NCBI GenBank assembly: GCA_905221605.1 | Contig: CAJNDS010000119.1 | Coordinates: forward strand, 127,501 to 191,500 | Origin: Symbiodinium natans | Lineage: Eukaryota; Sar; Dinophyceae; Suessiales; Symbiodiniaceae | Direction of reading: 5' to 3' | DNA: 64,000 bases | Shown: positions 23,433-32,670 of the stretch, piece by piece | How positions within the stretch are numbered: position 1 is the stretch's first letter | Layout of the letters: each line of letters opens with the position of its first letter | The notes under the pieces: model-generated | Databases searched by the model: none | The model's input: only the letters and a program-made list of their open reading frames with translations | What the model was told of the DNA's origin: nothing | Made by a program: the position numbers and the translations under genes

Positions 23433-24594
23433 CAAGCCAAGCACAACAGCCTCTCAGCAGGCGACTTTAGAACCGAGTTTTCCAAGTGCCCGTGCTTCTC
23501 AAGCCTAGACCTACACGCAACTAATGTAGGCCTGTCCCTCGGAAAGGCAAGCAGAAGACGAACACGACAATGCTGAACAAAACATTAGCCAGTCTCGGCC
23601 AGAGATGCCAGCACCAACCGCATGCAGCATCTTGGACACCAATCCTGAGCGTGATCTTCACCCCAGCGGGCACTCTGAGCAATGAAGACTCGCACGGCCT
23701 CGCCGGGCGTGGGCTCCCGGGCAGCCGCAAGAGGCGTGGCTCGGCGACGAGGAGATCCTCCTTCCGCTCCGAGTTATTATCGTAGCAATACGTAGCAATC
23801 GAGAGTCATTGATAGCTGAAACAACGAGCTTTGTCCAAGCCAAGGCGGCCCTGCAAAAGACGGCGTGCCCAGGCAGCTGGTTGTTTTGTAGAAACTTTGT
23901 ACAAGGGAGGGAAGGAGGAGCGCAAGCCACAGTTGATAGGGGGTCGTGCTTCTTTGTTGTTGTGATGTCCATCATGTCAGCTTTGTGCCCCAGTAGGGGG
24001 CGAGGGCTTATGTTGCTGCTGTTTGCATTGCCGCATCGCAGACGGCCCGGCGGCAAACGACCCCCTGATGTCCTGGCTGGCACTGGCCTCCTTCAGTGCT
24101 CTGATGACGGTTGTCTTAGCGAAGCAGTGGGCAGCCACCTATCAGCATGGGGCAAAGCGATGGCAGGGAATGGTTTCACAAGGCTTTGTCTGAGATCCTA
24201 GGGCTGAGGGGGTCACAGGTTTTCTAAGTTACAAGTCGGGTGCTGTAAGTGAGCAGTGGCTTGCGAATGCAAAAACGTGCGGTTGCTGGATCGCCTGCAT
24301 GGCGCGCACCGTGCGCTTTGTGAGCGCTCGCCGTCGCGCGTCCGCGAGTTGGCAGCCGCGCGCCCATTGTCCACACGTTTGCCCCGATCCCGGGCCGTGC
24401 GTCGGCATGTTTGCGTTCGCGCCTCGGCACATTTGCGTTCGCAAGCCTGCACGTTTCGCCTTCGCGCCCGCACGTCTCAACACGTCACACGAGTAGCAAG
24501 TCTTTGCTCGTTCTCAATTTTCAGCACCCTGAGCTCAGATTTAGATTAACTAGCACAAGTTCCCTTATGGCCACCGGCTGCGCAGCTGATTGAG

Positions 24595-27117
24595 GTACCG
24601 CCAATCGTTCCTGCGGACTCCCCACTTTCGGCAGGTTTCAGCGCCGACAGAACCCGTGATGCTGGCAGCCGGAACTTAGCAAGGCTTTGTGTTTTGGGCA
24701 TGTTTGCAGGACGATCGTTGAGACATGTTGAGCATGATGCAGCGAGACCTTGCAGAAAGCCAAACGGCAAACGTATCTTTGTGTTGGAGTTGACTTCGCG
24801 TCCTGTTCATGGCGACCTGCTGTGCCCGAAGTAGGATCCACCAGCAGAGGTCTTGCATGACTTGGAAGCTTGTGGGCCGAAGTACGTTGGCGCGAGAGGC
24901 AATGAGGTCTGTGCGGTTCAGGCTGTGCTGAAGCAGTTGCTCGGAGAAAGTAAGAACTATAAGAACCGGGCTGTCTGAGGGTTCATTGCTTTCAACATGA
25001 CTTTTTTGGCCCTCCACCTGCTTTGAGACTCTTTTCAGAAGTAGGTGGGTCAGACTGCTGGCATCTCCTTGGTCCTGAGGATTGCGAAGTCTGCCGAAGG
25101 CCGAGAGTCAAGTTTGACGTTGGAGACGCAATCTGCCTCTGGCCATTACTATATAGACTTTGTCGGAGGCTTCACCGTAGCTTATCGCAACCTCACGAAT
25201 GTGGTCGCCAGGGCCCGTGGCCGAAGGTCGGGCTCGAATTGTGCTTTGCTTATCTCTTCCCACTTTGACTCGGCCATCGGGTCTGTGGCAACTTCGGACG
25301 CGAATGCGGAGATCGCAATCATGACCGAACTGCTTCGGCTATTTCTACATGATCCCCTCGATGTGGATGTAATCTTCAATTTCAATGGGGGAGAGGCTTC
25401 CTCGATGCGCTAAAAACTTTCAGGGAAGTCTTAATCATTCATTTTGTCCTCGCCCCTCAGACCTCTCCACACCTCTCAGACCTCTCAGGCCTCAATCTTG
25501 GCATGTCTCTGCCTAGGAGTTCATCATGCCGGCTGCGCACGGATTTATCACCTCACACCCGTGGGCCTCGGAGATCTGTGCCCAGATCAACCTTGCACCT
25601 CGATTTGATCAGATGGCTGGAGGTTTACGGCTGGAGCCTCCCACACCGATTCCCGGCACCCTTTGTGCCCTGGAGGAAGCCGCTGGGTCTGGTGGGCGCG
25701 AGCTTCTCTTCCAGGTGCTGTCCTGATACTGTTGGATGTATGTATGCAGAGATCACTTCGAAGTTGCTTGTTCATTCGCCCGATGCCTTAAATCTCAAAC
25801 TCTCGGTTTGAAAAAACTTTAGCTTTTCGACCTAAACCCAGTTGGAAGGCACGAAGTTTCATTATGCCCACGCTTTGAGGTGGGACCGCAGAATCGATGG
25901 ATCGTGGAAGCCTATGGCCAAAATGCCACATGGCACTTTCCATGTCTCGATGCATCTGTTTCTGAGATCGTCCTGGGTGTGAAAGCTGGAGGGGAAGCTT
26001 CGAGTAGGTTATCCGCTAGCTTGGCGCGACCCAGGTGAGGCGGCCTTATGGGTCTTCAATCTCGCAGGTCCTTTTTCAGCTAGGCCGGTTGTGCAGCCCA
26101 AGCCCTGAATTTGCAGCAGCTCAGAAGGCCATGCGTAATAAAGTTAGTAGCATCATGGGCTGGATTGCTCTTGGGTCGTTTCAGGCATCATTCCTGGAGA
26201 GACCGACTATCGAATCTATCGCGACTTCGGAGGTATTCCAGGACCTCTCTGTAGACGAGCGAATGCTGCAGTCTGCTTGGATTTCTTCAGCCATCGCTGG
26301 ACTGGAAGCAGTTTGCCATGTTCTGCAGGAGCTGACTTCGCTGTCTTGACATATGGCTGGATTTATCACACCTGGCGTGACAACCTCGAACACCTCGACT
26401 TTCGTTCCGTTCAGAGGCATCTTTTCTGAATGCTGCCGTGCCAGGCTAGCATGGTTTGTAGGCGACTTGCTGCAGATGCGCTCAGGTATGGAGACACCAT
26501 CAACGAATTTGCACAGGGCCTGGCTAAGAAGCTCGGCGATGGCCGTCCTACAGGCGGGTGCATGTTGTGTTATCAGCAGCAGTTCGGCTTTCACACAAGG
26601 TCAGGTGGAGGCGGGATGAATTCAAAAAAACGAATCAGCATTGCAGTTGCTGTTCCCGCGGCGAAGTGCAAAGTGCAACATGACATCTGCGACTCTGCGA
26701 CAGCTCCGTATGTGTGTATGCATGTACAATATGTATATCAGTGACACTGCAGATGGACGATAGTTGGAAGACATGGCCATAAACAGCCGGTGAGAAGACC
26801 GCTCGTAGACTAAGACTCCCCGACAGGAAGTGACGCATCAGATTCGGCGGTGTTCTTCGACATTGGCGGTGTCTTCTTCGTTGAATATTCAGCAGATTTG
26901 GCTAGGACAGGCCACCCTAAGGCCACAACACGACAGACCTAGATCTCTGAACTAAAGAAAACGGTGAAGTTGAAGGTCGGTAAGCTGTGTGCGCGGATGG
27001 TCTGGACAAGAGTCCGACGAAAGGCCTGTCAAGTACAGGGCCCTACTGCAAGTCTGCAAGATTGCAGGAAGATGCACGTGGCTGTCGCAGTCATTGTGCT
27101 CTCAAGCTTGCCACTGG
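24595..27117 (+). CDS. ERMP1: M28 metallopeptidase of the ER membrane (ERMP1/Fxna type), 12 exons
   Basis: Proposed exons: 24595-24657, 24850-24935, 25080-25395, 25517-25594, 25676-25714, 25880-25924, 26035-26083, 26185-26241, 26329-26416, 26486-26535, 26827-26905 and 27068-27117. Every junction keeps one frame. The product follows ERMP1 block by block: GPKYVGARGNEV, IDFVGGFTVAYRNLTNVV, ISSHFDSAIGSVATSDANAE, FNFNGGE+EFIMPAAHGFI, INL+EAAGSGGRELLFQ, VGPQNRWIVEAY, GETDYRIYRDFGGIPG, LTYGWIYHTWRDN and VFFDIGGVFFVEYSADLA. All M28 residues are present: His 25261, Asp 25297, base Glu 25393, Glu 25517, Asp 26205 and His 26367. The enzyme should be a zinc aminopeptidase or carboxypeptidase-like peptidase facing the ER lumen, followed by several membrane helices; the exon at 27068 encodes the hydrophobic stretch MHVAVAVIVLSSLPLA. 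Donors are GC (6), GA (3) and GT (2); all eleven acceptors are AG before G. The 5' end and most membrane exons are unresolved. Confidence 0.92.
25396..25516 (+). other. GC-AG intron splitting the M28 catalytic Glu-Glu pair
   Basis: The upstream exon ends AAT GGG GGA GAG and the downstream exon begins GAG TTC ATC. Joining them gives NGGEEFIMPAAHGFI, which has the same length and spacing as the NGAEE block of ERMP1. The intron is 121 bp, starts with GC and ends TAG before G. Confidence 0.85.
26242..26328 (+). other. GA-AG intron in the M28 gene
   Basis: The upstream exon ends ATT CCA G and the next begins GA GCT GAC TTC, restoring IPGADFAVLTYGWIYHT. The 87-bp intron begins with GA and ends GCAG before G. 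No GT or GC nearby keeps both the frame and the conserved block. Confidence 0.75.
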
Positions 27118-28687
27118 CCTGATGTGAAGGATGATGTGTTTAAGCAGACAGCAAGTTCGCCCAAGCAGTTAGCACTTGGCGCACTGCACACCCTGTCTTT
27201 TCCTTAGTAGTCATGCTGCGGGTCAGTATGGCCCCATCATGTCGTCTAATATGTGTGAGGCTGCAGCAGAGTTCCTTCTCTTCGAGTTCAAAATGCTTCT
27301 GAGGCTGCTCAGAAGGGGCACGGCTTATGCGGCCGACATCCTCAAAGCTGCGATGATGCTCAGATAAGAAGAGGCACTGCAAAGGGCCAGGACTAGAATA
27401 GCGTGCGGCCCATGGTCAAAATACTGGTGTTTCCCAATGGACGCCGAAACACACACTCGCCGACATGCACCAGTAACCAGAATGTAAATTACCTCGTGCA
27501 ACTACCTCCTAGTCTCGAGTTGCAAAGCTCGATGTGCACGGCCATCAGGCCCTGACGGAGGAGTCTTTTCCCAAGCCTGCAGAGGAATCATGTAGCAGCT
27601 TCTATGTCATCGGCTGTATGAGGAAACTGGCAGACGGCATGTGCGACGGAGCAGCCACATAGCAAGAGCTCTCAAGCGCAATGAGCGGTCGCAAGTCCCG
27701 TGGAGCAAACATATGCCCCCTGCACTCAGGAAGCTTTTTCTGGCTTGTCTGTCATCGCTGCTTGCGGCTGCTGCTACTGGCGGCCTAGCAGGGCGGCTCA
27801 GAGCTGTGCGGAATGGGGACAGTTTTACAGTTCAGTCCAGTGTTTGGGGCCATGAAGCTATCATCGAAGTTGTCGAGATTTTTGTCGAGTTTCCGGACCG
27901 TGGCTCAAGAAACAGGCTTTTTCATTTCAAGCTTCTTTCTGTGGCTCTACAGGCTACATGCTGAAGGGTCTGTGAGCGCCAAGCGACCAGCTCTAAACGG
28001 ATCGAGGAAGCAACACGGGACAGCAACAGGCAGAAGTAAATCGGTACCAGAAATCGTATCCGACGATTCCCACCTTTCCGCAGGTGAACACGTTTGACAC
28101 TTTATACTTGTATCGTGATCATTCAAGAAGCCTTTAGGACTGTTGTCTTAGTTGGTATCTTCTTATTGCTTTTTCTCCTCTCCTCCGAGAAAAAGCGGAA
28201 CAGTTTGAACAGTTTGAACATGCTGGCTGGATGGGTGGAGCGCGGCTCGGGAGCTGGGGGGTCCGCCAGTTTGGAAGGGTGGACCGCGTTTCGAGATGGA
28301 AGTAAATGAGAGAATGCTTCCTGCATGCTTTGGTACGGCCTTCATCATAGCAAGTTGGCATAAGAAATGCTGAAGTACTACTCAGGTACTACATGTAAAG
28401 GAGTACTTGTGAGCCCAGCCCCAAGCTTTCTTCTGCGAAGACGGAACACAGGTCGCGCTCACGCCGGCGGCGCTCGCCGGCTCCGGGCATCCTGAACTCG
28501 CGCCGCTGCGCCCCGGCTGTTTACTTTAATTGTAACGCTACGCCGCCCGCCTCGGCCTGGCCCAGTGCAGCCCCGTGAGCATGTGCATGGTTGCGAGAAG
28601 CTCTGCAGCTGCGCAGGGTCACAGAGGCAATTTTGGCCAGGACGCAATAGGACGCATGTAGCCGCCTCATGCCTCAACGCCAAATGC

Positions 28688-28771
28688 TAGACCCTAGACC
28701 CGAGGCCCTAGACCCTAAACCCTAAATCCTAAACCCTACACCCTACACCCTAGACCCTAAACCCTAAACCG
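28688..28771. repeat. Interstitial telomere-like CCCTAAA repeat
   Basis: About eleven imperfect heptamers of the CCCTAAA type (with variants CCCTAGA, CCCTACA and CCTAAAT) in one orientation. The complement TTTAGGG is the plant-type telomere repeat also reported for dinoflagellates. Confidence 0.85.
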
Positions 28772-28869
28772 CATGCTCAAGCGACGTGCTGCGCACCAGG
28801 TTTCACACGCACCGTGACCACGCAGAAATGAGTGGCGCAGAGATCTTGGGGTGCAACCCTGCACCAGGG

Positions 28870-28985
28870 ATGGGCACGGGTGGGTGCGGGGGGTGGAGGG
28901 GAGGGGGGGCCAAAAGAGGGGGGGGCGGGGGGGGGCCTGCAAAAGGGGGGGGGACGGGCGGGGGGGGGGGGCAACGGTCCTGTTG
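28870..28985. repeat. G-rich low-complexity tract
   Basis: Many runs of 4-10 G on the + strand separated by A, C or T. Poly-Gly and poly-Pro frames over it are not genes. Confidence 0.9.
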
Positions 28986-29827
28986 CGCCGTCCGCACCGC
29001 CACCCCCGTTTGCCTCGGGGGTACCCATTGCAGGAAAAAAACGCCGAAAAAAGGGGTGCAAACTGGGTCTTGTGCTGTTGGGGAGAAGATTAGAGGTGGG
29101 GAGCCTGCTTTGTGCCACCCAAACACCTACGGCCCGAGGCCTCGGCGGATTTGTTGGGCGTGTGTTGGGTTGAAAGGGGTGGAAGAGGTAGAGAGGGGAC
29201 GGGTAGGTGAGAGCTTCGTGATTTAGGGCGGTGAGGATGTTTCAGGATGTGTGGGGATGTTGAGGATCTGCAGTTAGGAAAGTTTAGAGGTGAGGGCGGC
29301 TTTTGTGATGTTTTTCTCGAGCAAGGTGATGAGGGTTTCTGTCTAGGGCGGGGTATTAGGTAGGAGTGTAGGATGTAGGAAAAGGGCTCGAAGTTCACTG
29401 AACCCTTCGTGCACCACAAATCGCGCGAGTTTGGAAGGGTGAAGCCCAAGCGGCTGACAAGGCCCTCGTCCCTACGGCCCTTAAACCATTGAACCAAATT
29501 GTGGGAAATACGTCGCTCCAGGCTCTTTGTGCCACCTGCGCTGGCAGCCTTCCTAGGCTGAACTTAGGGTTTAAGGGTTTAAGGTTTGTAGGGCTTGGGA
29601 TATGCAGAAATCTGCGGTTGAGAAGACGCCCTCCAGTCTGGCCAGGCTGCATTAAGCTACTGGGTCGAGATGAGCCCATCATTGCAGAAGGCCCGGCCTC
29701 AGGGTTTGCCAGAAGGCAGCGACCTTGAGAAAAGGAAACGGATTCCTTCCACGTTTTGAGGATCTTGGGTGATTTCCTGGGTTCAATCTGCCATTCACGC
29801 CCCGCTGCATCCGATGGTGTACAGGAG

Positions 29828-29945
29828 TTGCAAGAGTTAAAAGAAAACAAGAGTTCACAAGAGTTCACAAGCTAAGAGTTCGCAAGAGTTCACAAGAGTT
29901 CGCACGAGTTCACAACAGTTCACAGGAGTTCACAAGAATCACAAC
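29828..29945. repeat. Tandem repeat of about 10 bp (AAGAGTTCAC)
   Basis: About ten imperfect copies of AAGAGTTCAC, with point variants such as ACGAGTTCAC and AACAGTTCAC. Confidence 0.9.
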
Positions 29946-30221
29946 AATGGCGTTCTTCAACTCGCACCGGCCTTGCAGGGTCCATCGCGTTGGGTGCACT
30001 GCTCTGCTTTGGCCTCTCGCTGAGCTCAGTTTCTGTGCTGGCATCCTATCCGACGCTTGGCTGGTGCCAGAAGCATACCCTGAAGCCTCGGTAAGGGCAA
30101 ACAGATGACGGGGAGGATGCTTGCTGTCATCAGGTTTGGCTTGGCCCGCTTCGTCAGGATAGAAGTCCAATCGTCAAGAGAGTCCCTGAAACTGGAGTGC
30201 ACTACTAAGATGTGAAAAAGC

Positions 30222-30620
30222 ATGAACACACCCACGCACCCACGCACCCACGCACCCGCGCACCCACGCACCCACGCCCCACACCCCCCACGCCCCCACG
30301 CCCCCCACGCCTCCCACGCCCCCCACGCCCCCACGCCCCCACGCCCCCACGCCCACGCCCCCACCCCACGCCCCCACGCCCCCACGCCCCCACGCCACCC
30401 CCACGCCCCCACGCCCTCCCCCGCCACGCCCCCACCACGCCCCCCATGCCCCCATGCCCCCACGCCCCCACGCCCCCACCCTGCCCACCCACCTACCCAC
30501 TCACCACCTACACGCCATCACACGCCCACACACCCTTACACCTGCCACACTCCCCCGCACCCCCGCACCTCACCCACATGCACGCGCGCACGCCCGTGCG
30601 CACACGCGCACGAGAACATG
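30222..30620. repeat. Long (CCCACG)n-type minisatellite
   Basis: About 400 bp of CCCACG, CCCACGC and CACGCACC units, purine-poor on the + strand. It gives His/Pro/Thr-rich frames on + and Gly/Trp-rich frames on minus, all of low complexity. Confidence 0.95.
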
Positions 30621-31166
30621 CACGCGCTTGCGTAAGCATTGAGGCAGTGTATGAAATTCTCGGGGAGGTTCTTGTTTTGGTCGGCGCTGCCCGCGCTGGC
30701 CGCTTTCTGCCCTCGGCCGCTGCGCTCACTCTCGGTTCCGGCAGCTTTCGTGGCCTGGTGACGCACGGTTTGTCCGTTTTGTGATGGCTTCTCAGAGCAT
30801 CTTCGACTGTTGTCGGCTCACTTGCAGTGGGCGCCTTGAGGGCTTGCGGACTGAGGTTTTTCGTGCAAGGCTAACGAAGGGCAGAGGGTGGAAGGAGGCG
30901 GAGGGCGGTGCACGATAAAAAAGGCTGCCAGTTTCGAGACATCGAGGTTTTGCCATGGCTGCTTCACCTGCAGTTCCTGGTGTTAGCCTTGGACCTTCTG
31001 TGCCCCCTCACCTTCAGACGCTGTGCTGCAAGGGGGCTTCTTGAGACCGGCAATCGGTAAATCCGGATGTGCCCGGCGAGACCCGGATTGTGGAGGGAAA
31101 GGGCCTGGTGCTGTAGAATGTTAGCTCTGCGCATTCCTGCGCTTCAGATCTTGTCAGCATTGCAAG

Positions 31167-31270
31167 GAAGTGGCACCACCATTCCGGGTGATGTCGTGGT
31201 CGCGGCCGTCTATGGGTTAATGACTGGGCTGTTCCTGTCGCTGTCGGCGCGCTTCATCCTGCGCCTGCAG
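31167..31270 (+). CDS. ERMP1: Distal membrane exon of the ERMP1-like gene
   Basis: After an AG before G acceptor at 31165-31166 the + frame reads SGTTIPGDVVVAAVYG, followed by a hydrophobic helix GLFLSLSARFILRL. In ERMP1 proteins the block SG-x-x-IP-x-DVV-x-A marks the start of a late membrane helix, so this exon fits the same gene as the M28 exons at 24.6-27.1 kb, about 4 kb downstream of the last placed one. The in-frame stop at 31306 is probably intronic. The 3' exons encoding the lumenal C-terminal domain were not found. An alternative is an unrelated membrane exon with chance similarity. Confidence 0.6.
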
Positions 31271-31924
31271 CTGAACATGCCACCAAATCCCCACTTCAGG
31301 GTCTGACATGAGGGCCTGTCAGGGTGAATTTTCGAGTGCAGATAAGATTGACGTGTGCCAAGGCCGGTTCCTCACTGGGCCACCAAGATGCTATGCCTGA
31401 TTACCTTCGTGATGGCGTTCGGTCTAGCGCCCCTCGGCATTGGTGTGACACAGTGACGGCCGTGAATCGTCTTATGCACAATGACAGCAACTGAATAGCC
31501 TTGAAACGTCTGGTAGCATTCCGTGGTTCCGACACCTTTTGCTGAGGCTGTGGATCTTCCCGTACAGCTACGACCGCCCCAAGCGCATTGTCTACCAGCG
31601 CTTTCGCCATCATAATTTTGCACTCAGCCTCTAAAGCCCCGAAGCCACCAACGATCCACTGTCCTCTTATCTTTGTAGGGCTGTCCCCATTTTTTATGTG
31701 CTTGCTCCGTTTTTTTTCGGCGCAAGCTTGCTTCCAAGAATATGGGGCCCCCCCCAACGGACATTCCTTCACCCATCATGTGTCGAGCATTGTGCCCTCA
31801 TGCAAACTTGCTTTAAGGAATGTCGCGCCCCCAGCTGACATTCCATCGAAACCCATGTGAACTCTTTCCAAGCCCGTACTAGCATGATGTTTGCAAGTGG
31901 CACCTCCTCTTGCTTGTTACGGCC

Positions 31925-32458
31925 GCCCAAGCTTGCTTGAAAGCGCATCGTTTCCTTTAGTTGTGCGAGCATTGTGTTTGCACAGGGGAGGGGGGAGGCT
32001 GCAAAGAAAGAAAGACAAACAGACAGAAACGACGGATATACGCAAGTTGTGTGCAAATCGTGGGGTCCTCCCCCCCAACCTCCCTTCCCCCGCAAGCGCC
32101 ACCCTCCCCCGTCCGCCCCGCAATCCCTTCCCTTTTCGAAGTTTTTTGGCCTTAATCAGAACACTCCGATACAACAACTGAATGTGTCAAAGTCCGAGAA
32201 CATACAACACACCGACTCAATCAGTGGGAATCCACATGCAAAACAAGCAAAAACATCTTGACCAATGCCCTCCACTGCTTAAGGCTGCGCAGCTTGCTTC
32301 GAAGAACATGGTGTCATGGTGAGGCGTTCGAAAGGACATGCATGCGAATCCCTTTGTCATTCGAGCATAGTGTTGGCAATGGGTGCGCCTCTTCCAAACC
32401 CATCATGCGAGCATTGTCCTTGCGAGAAAGAGAAAAGCAGGACAGGACGAAGATGCAC

Positions 32459-32489
<31 letters not shown>

Positions 32490-32670
32490 GGGGGGGGGCA
32501 GCGGGCGATTTTGAAGTGCGCACCTTTCCGCTCAACAAAAATGTCCCAATACTGTAGCATAAACTGAAGGCGTCAAAGCCACAGCACGAAAAATTGCAAA
32601 CCCACGAAGAGTGCAAGGCACATACAAACACAGCAGAATAACAAGCATCAGCATTGACGATACGGATCCA
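31925..32670. repeat. Diverged tandem duplication, unit about 360 bp
   Basis: Two halves, about 31925-32262 and 32288-32670, share the same order of blocks: AGCTTGCTT, then CGAGCATTGT, a purine-rich stretch, a homopolymer-rich centre, then AACTGAA..GTCAAAG and ACATACAACACA-like ends. Single blocks also occur at 31726-31790. Identity is low and was judged by eye. Confidence 0.5.
32459..32501. repeat. PolyG tract
   Basis: About 27 uninterrupted G bases, then TT and nine more G, inside the second half of the diverged duplication. Confidence 0.95.

Larger units (their letters stand above)
20300..24590. other. Unassigned region between methyltransferase and M28 gene
   Basis: Remaining methyltransferase exons and 5' exons of the M28 gene probably lie here. 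Exon-like + frames include 21339-21596 (a Gly/Arg-rich product ending SAEMSEE) and about 21585-21710 (containing LLGSCEDLVKALEPFGKVEV). A hydrophobic frame near 23941-24050 (SCFFVVVMSIMSALC) could be the N-terminal membrane segment expected upstream of the M28 domain, but no splice path was established. All are low confidence. Confidence 0.3.
27118..31166 (+). other. Probable large introns and unresolved exons of the M28 gene
   Basis: If the exon at 31167 belongs to the M28 gene, this stretch holds its missing membrane exons. Hydrophobic + frames that could be such exons are near 27721-27800 (LFLACLSSLLAAAATGG) and 27890-27960 (TGFFISSFFLWLYRL). Neither could be joined to a flanking exon. Four repeat tracts listed separately lie within it. 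Confidence 0.4.

Noticed and set aside
27890-27915. Relic of the dinoflagellate spliced leader
   Set aside because: Only about nine bases (TGGCTCAAG) match the 3' end of the leader. The CATTTT part is missing, so it is probably chance.
30174-30784. Gly/Trp-rich and His/Pro-rich proteins
   Set aside because: Translation of the CCCACG minisatellite.
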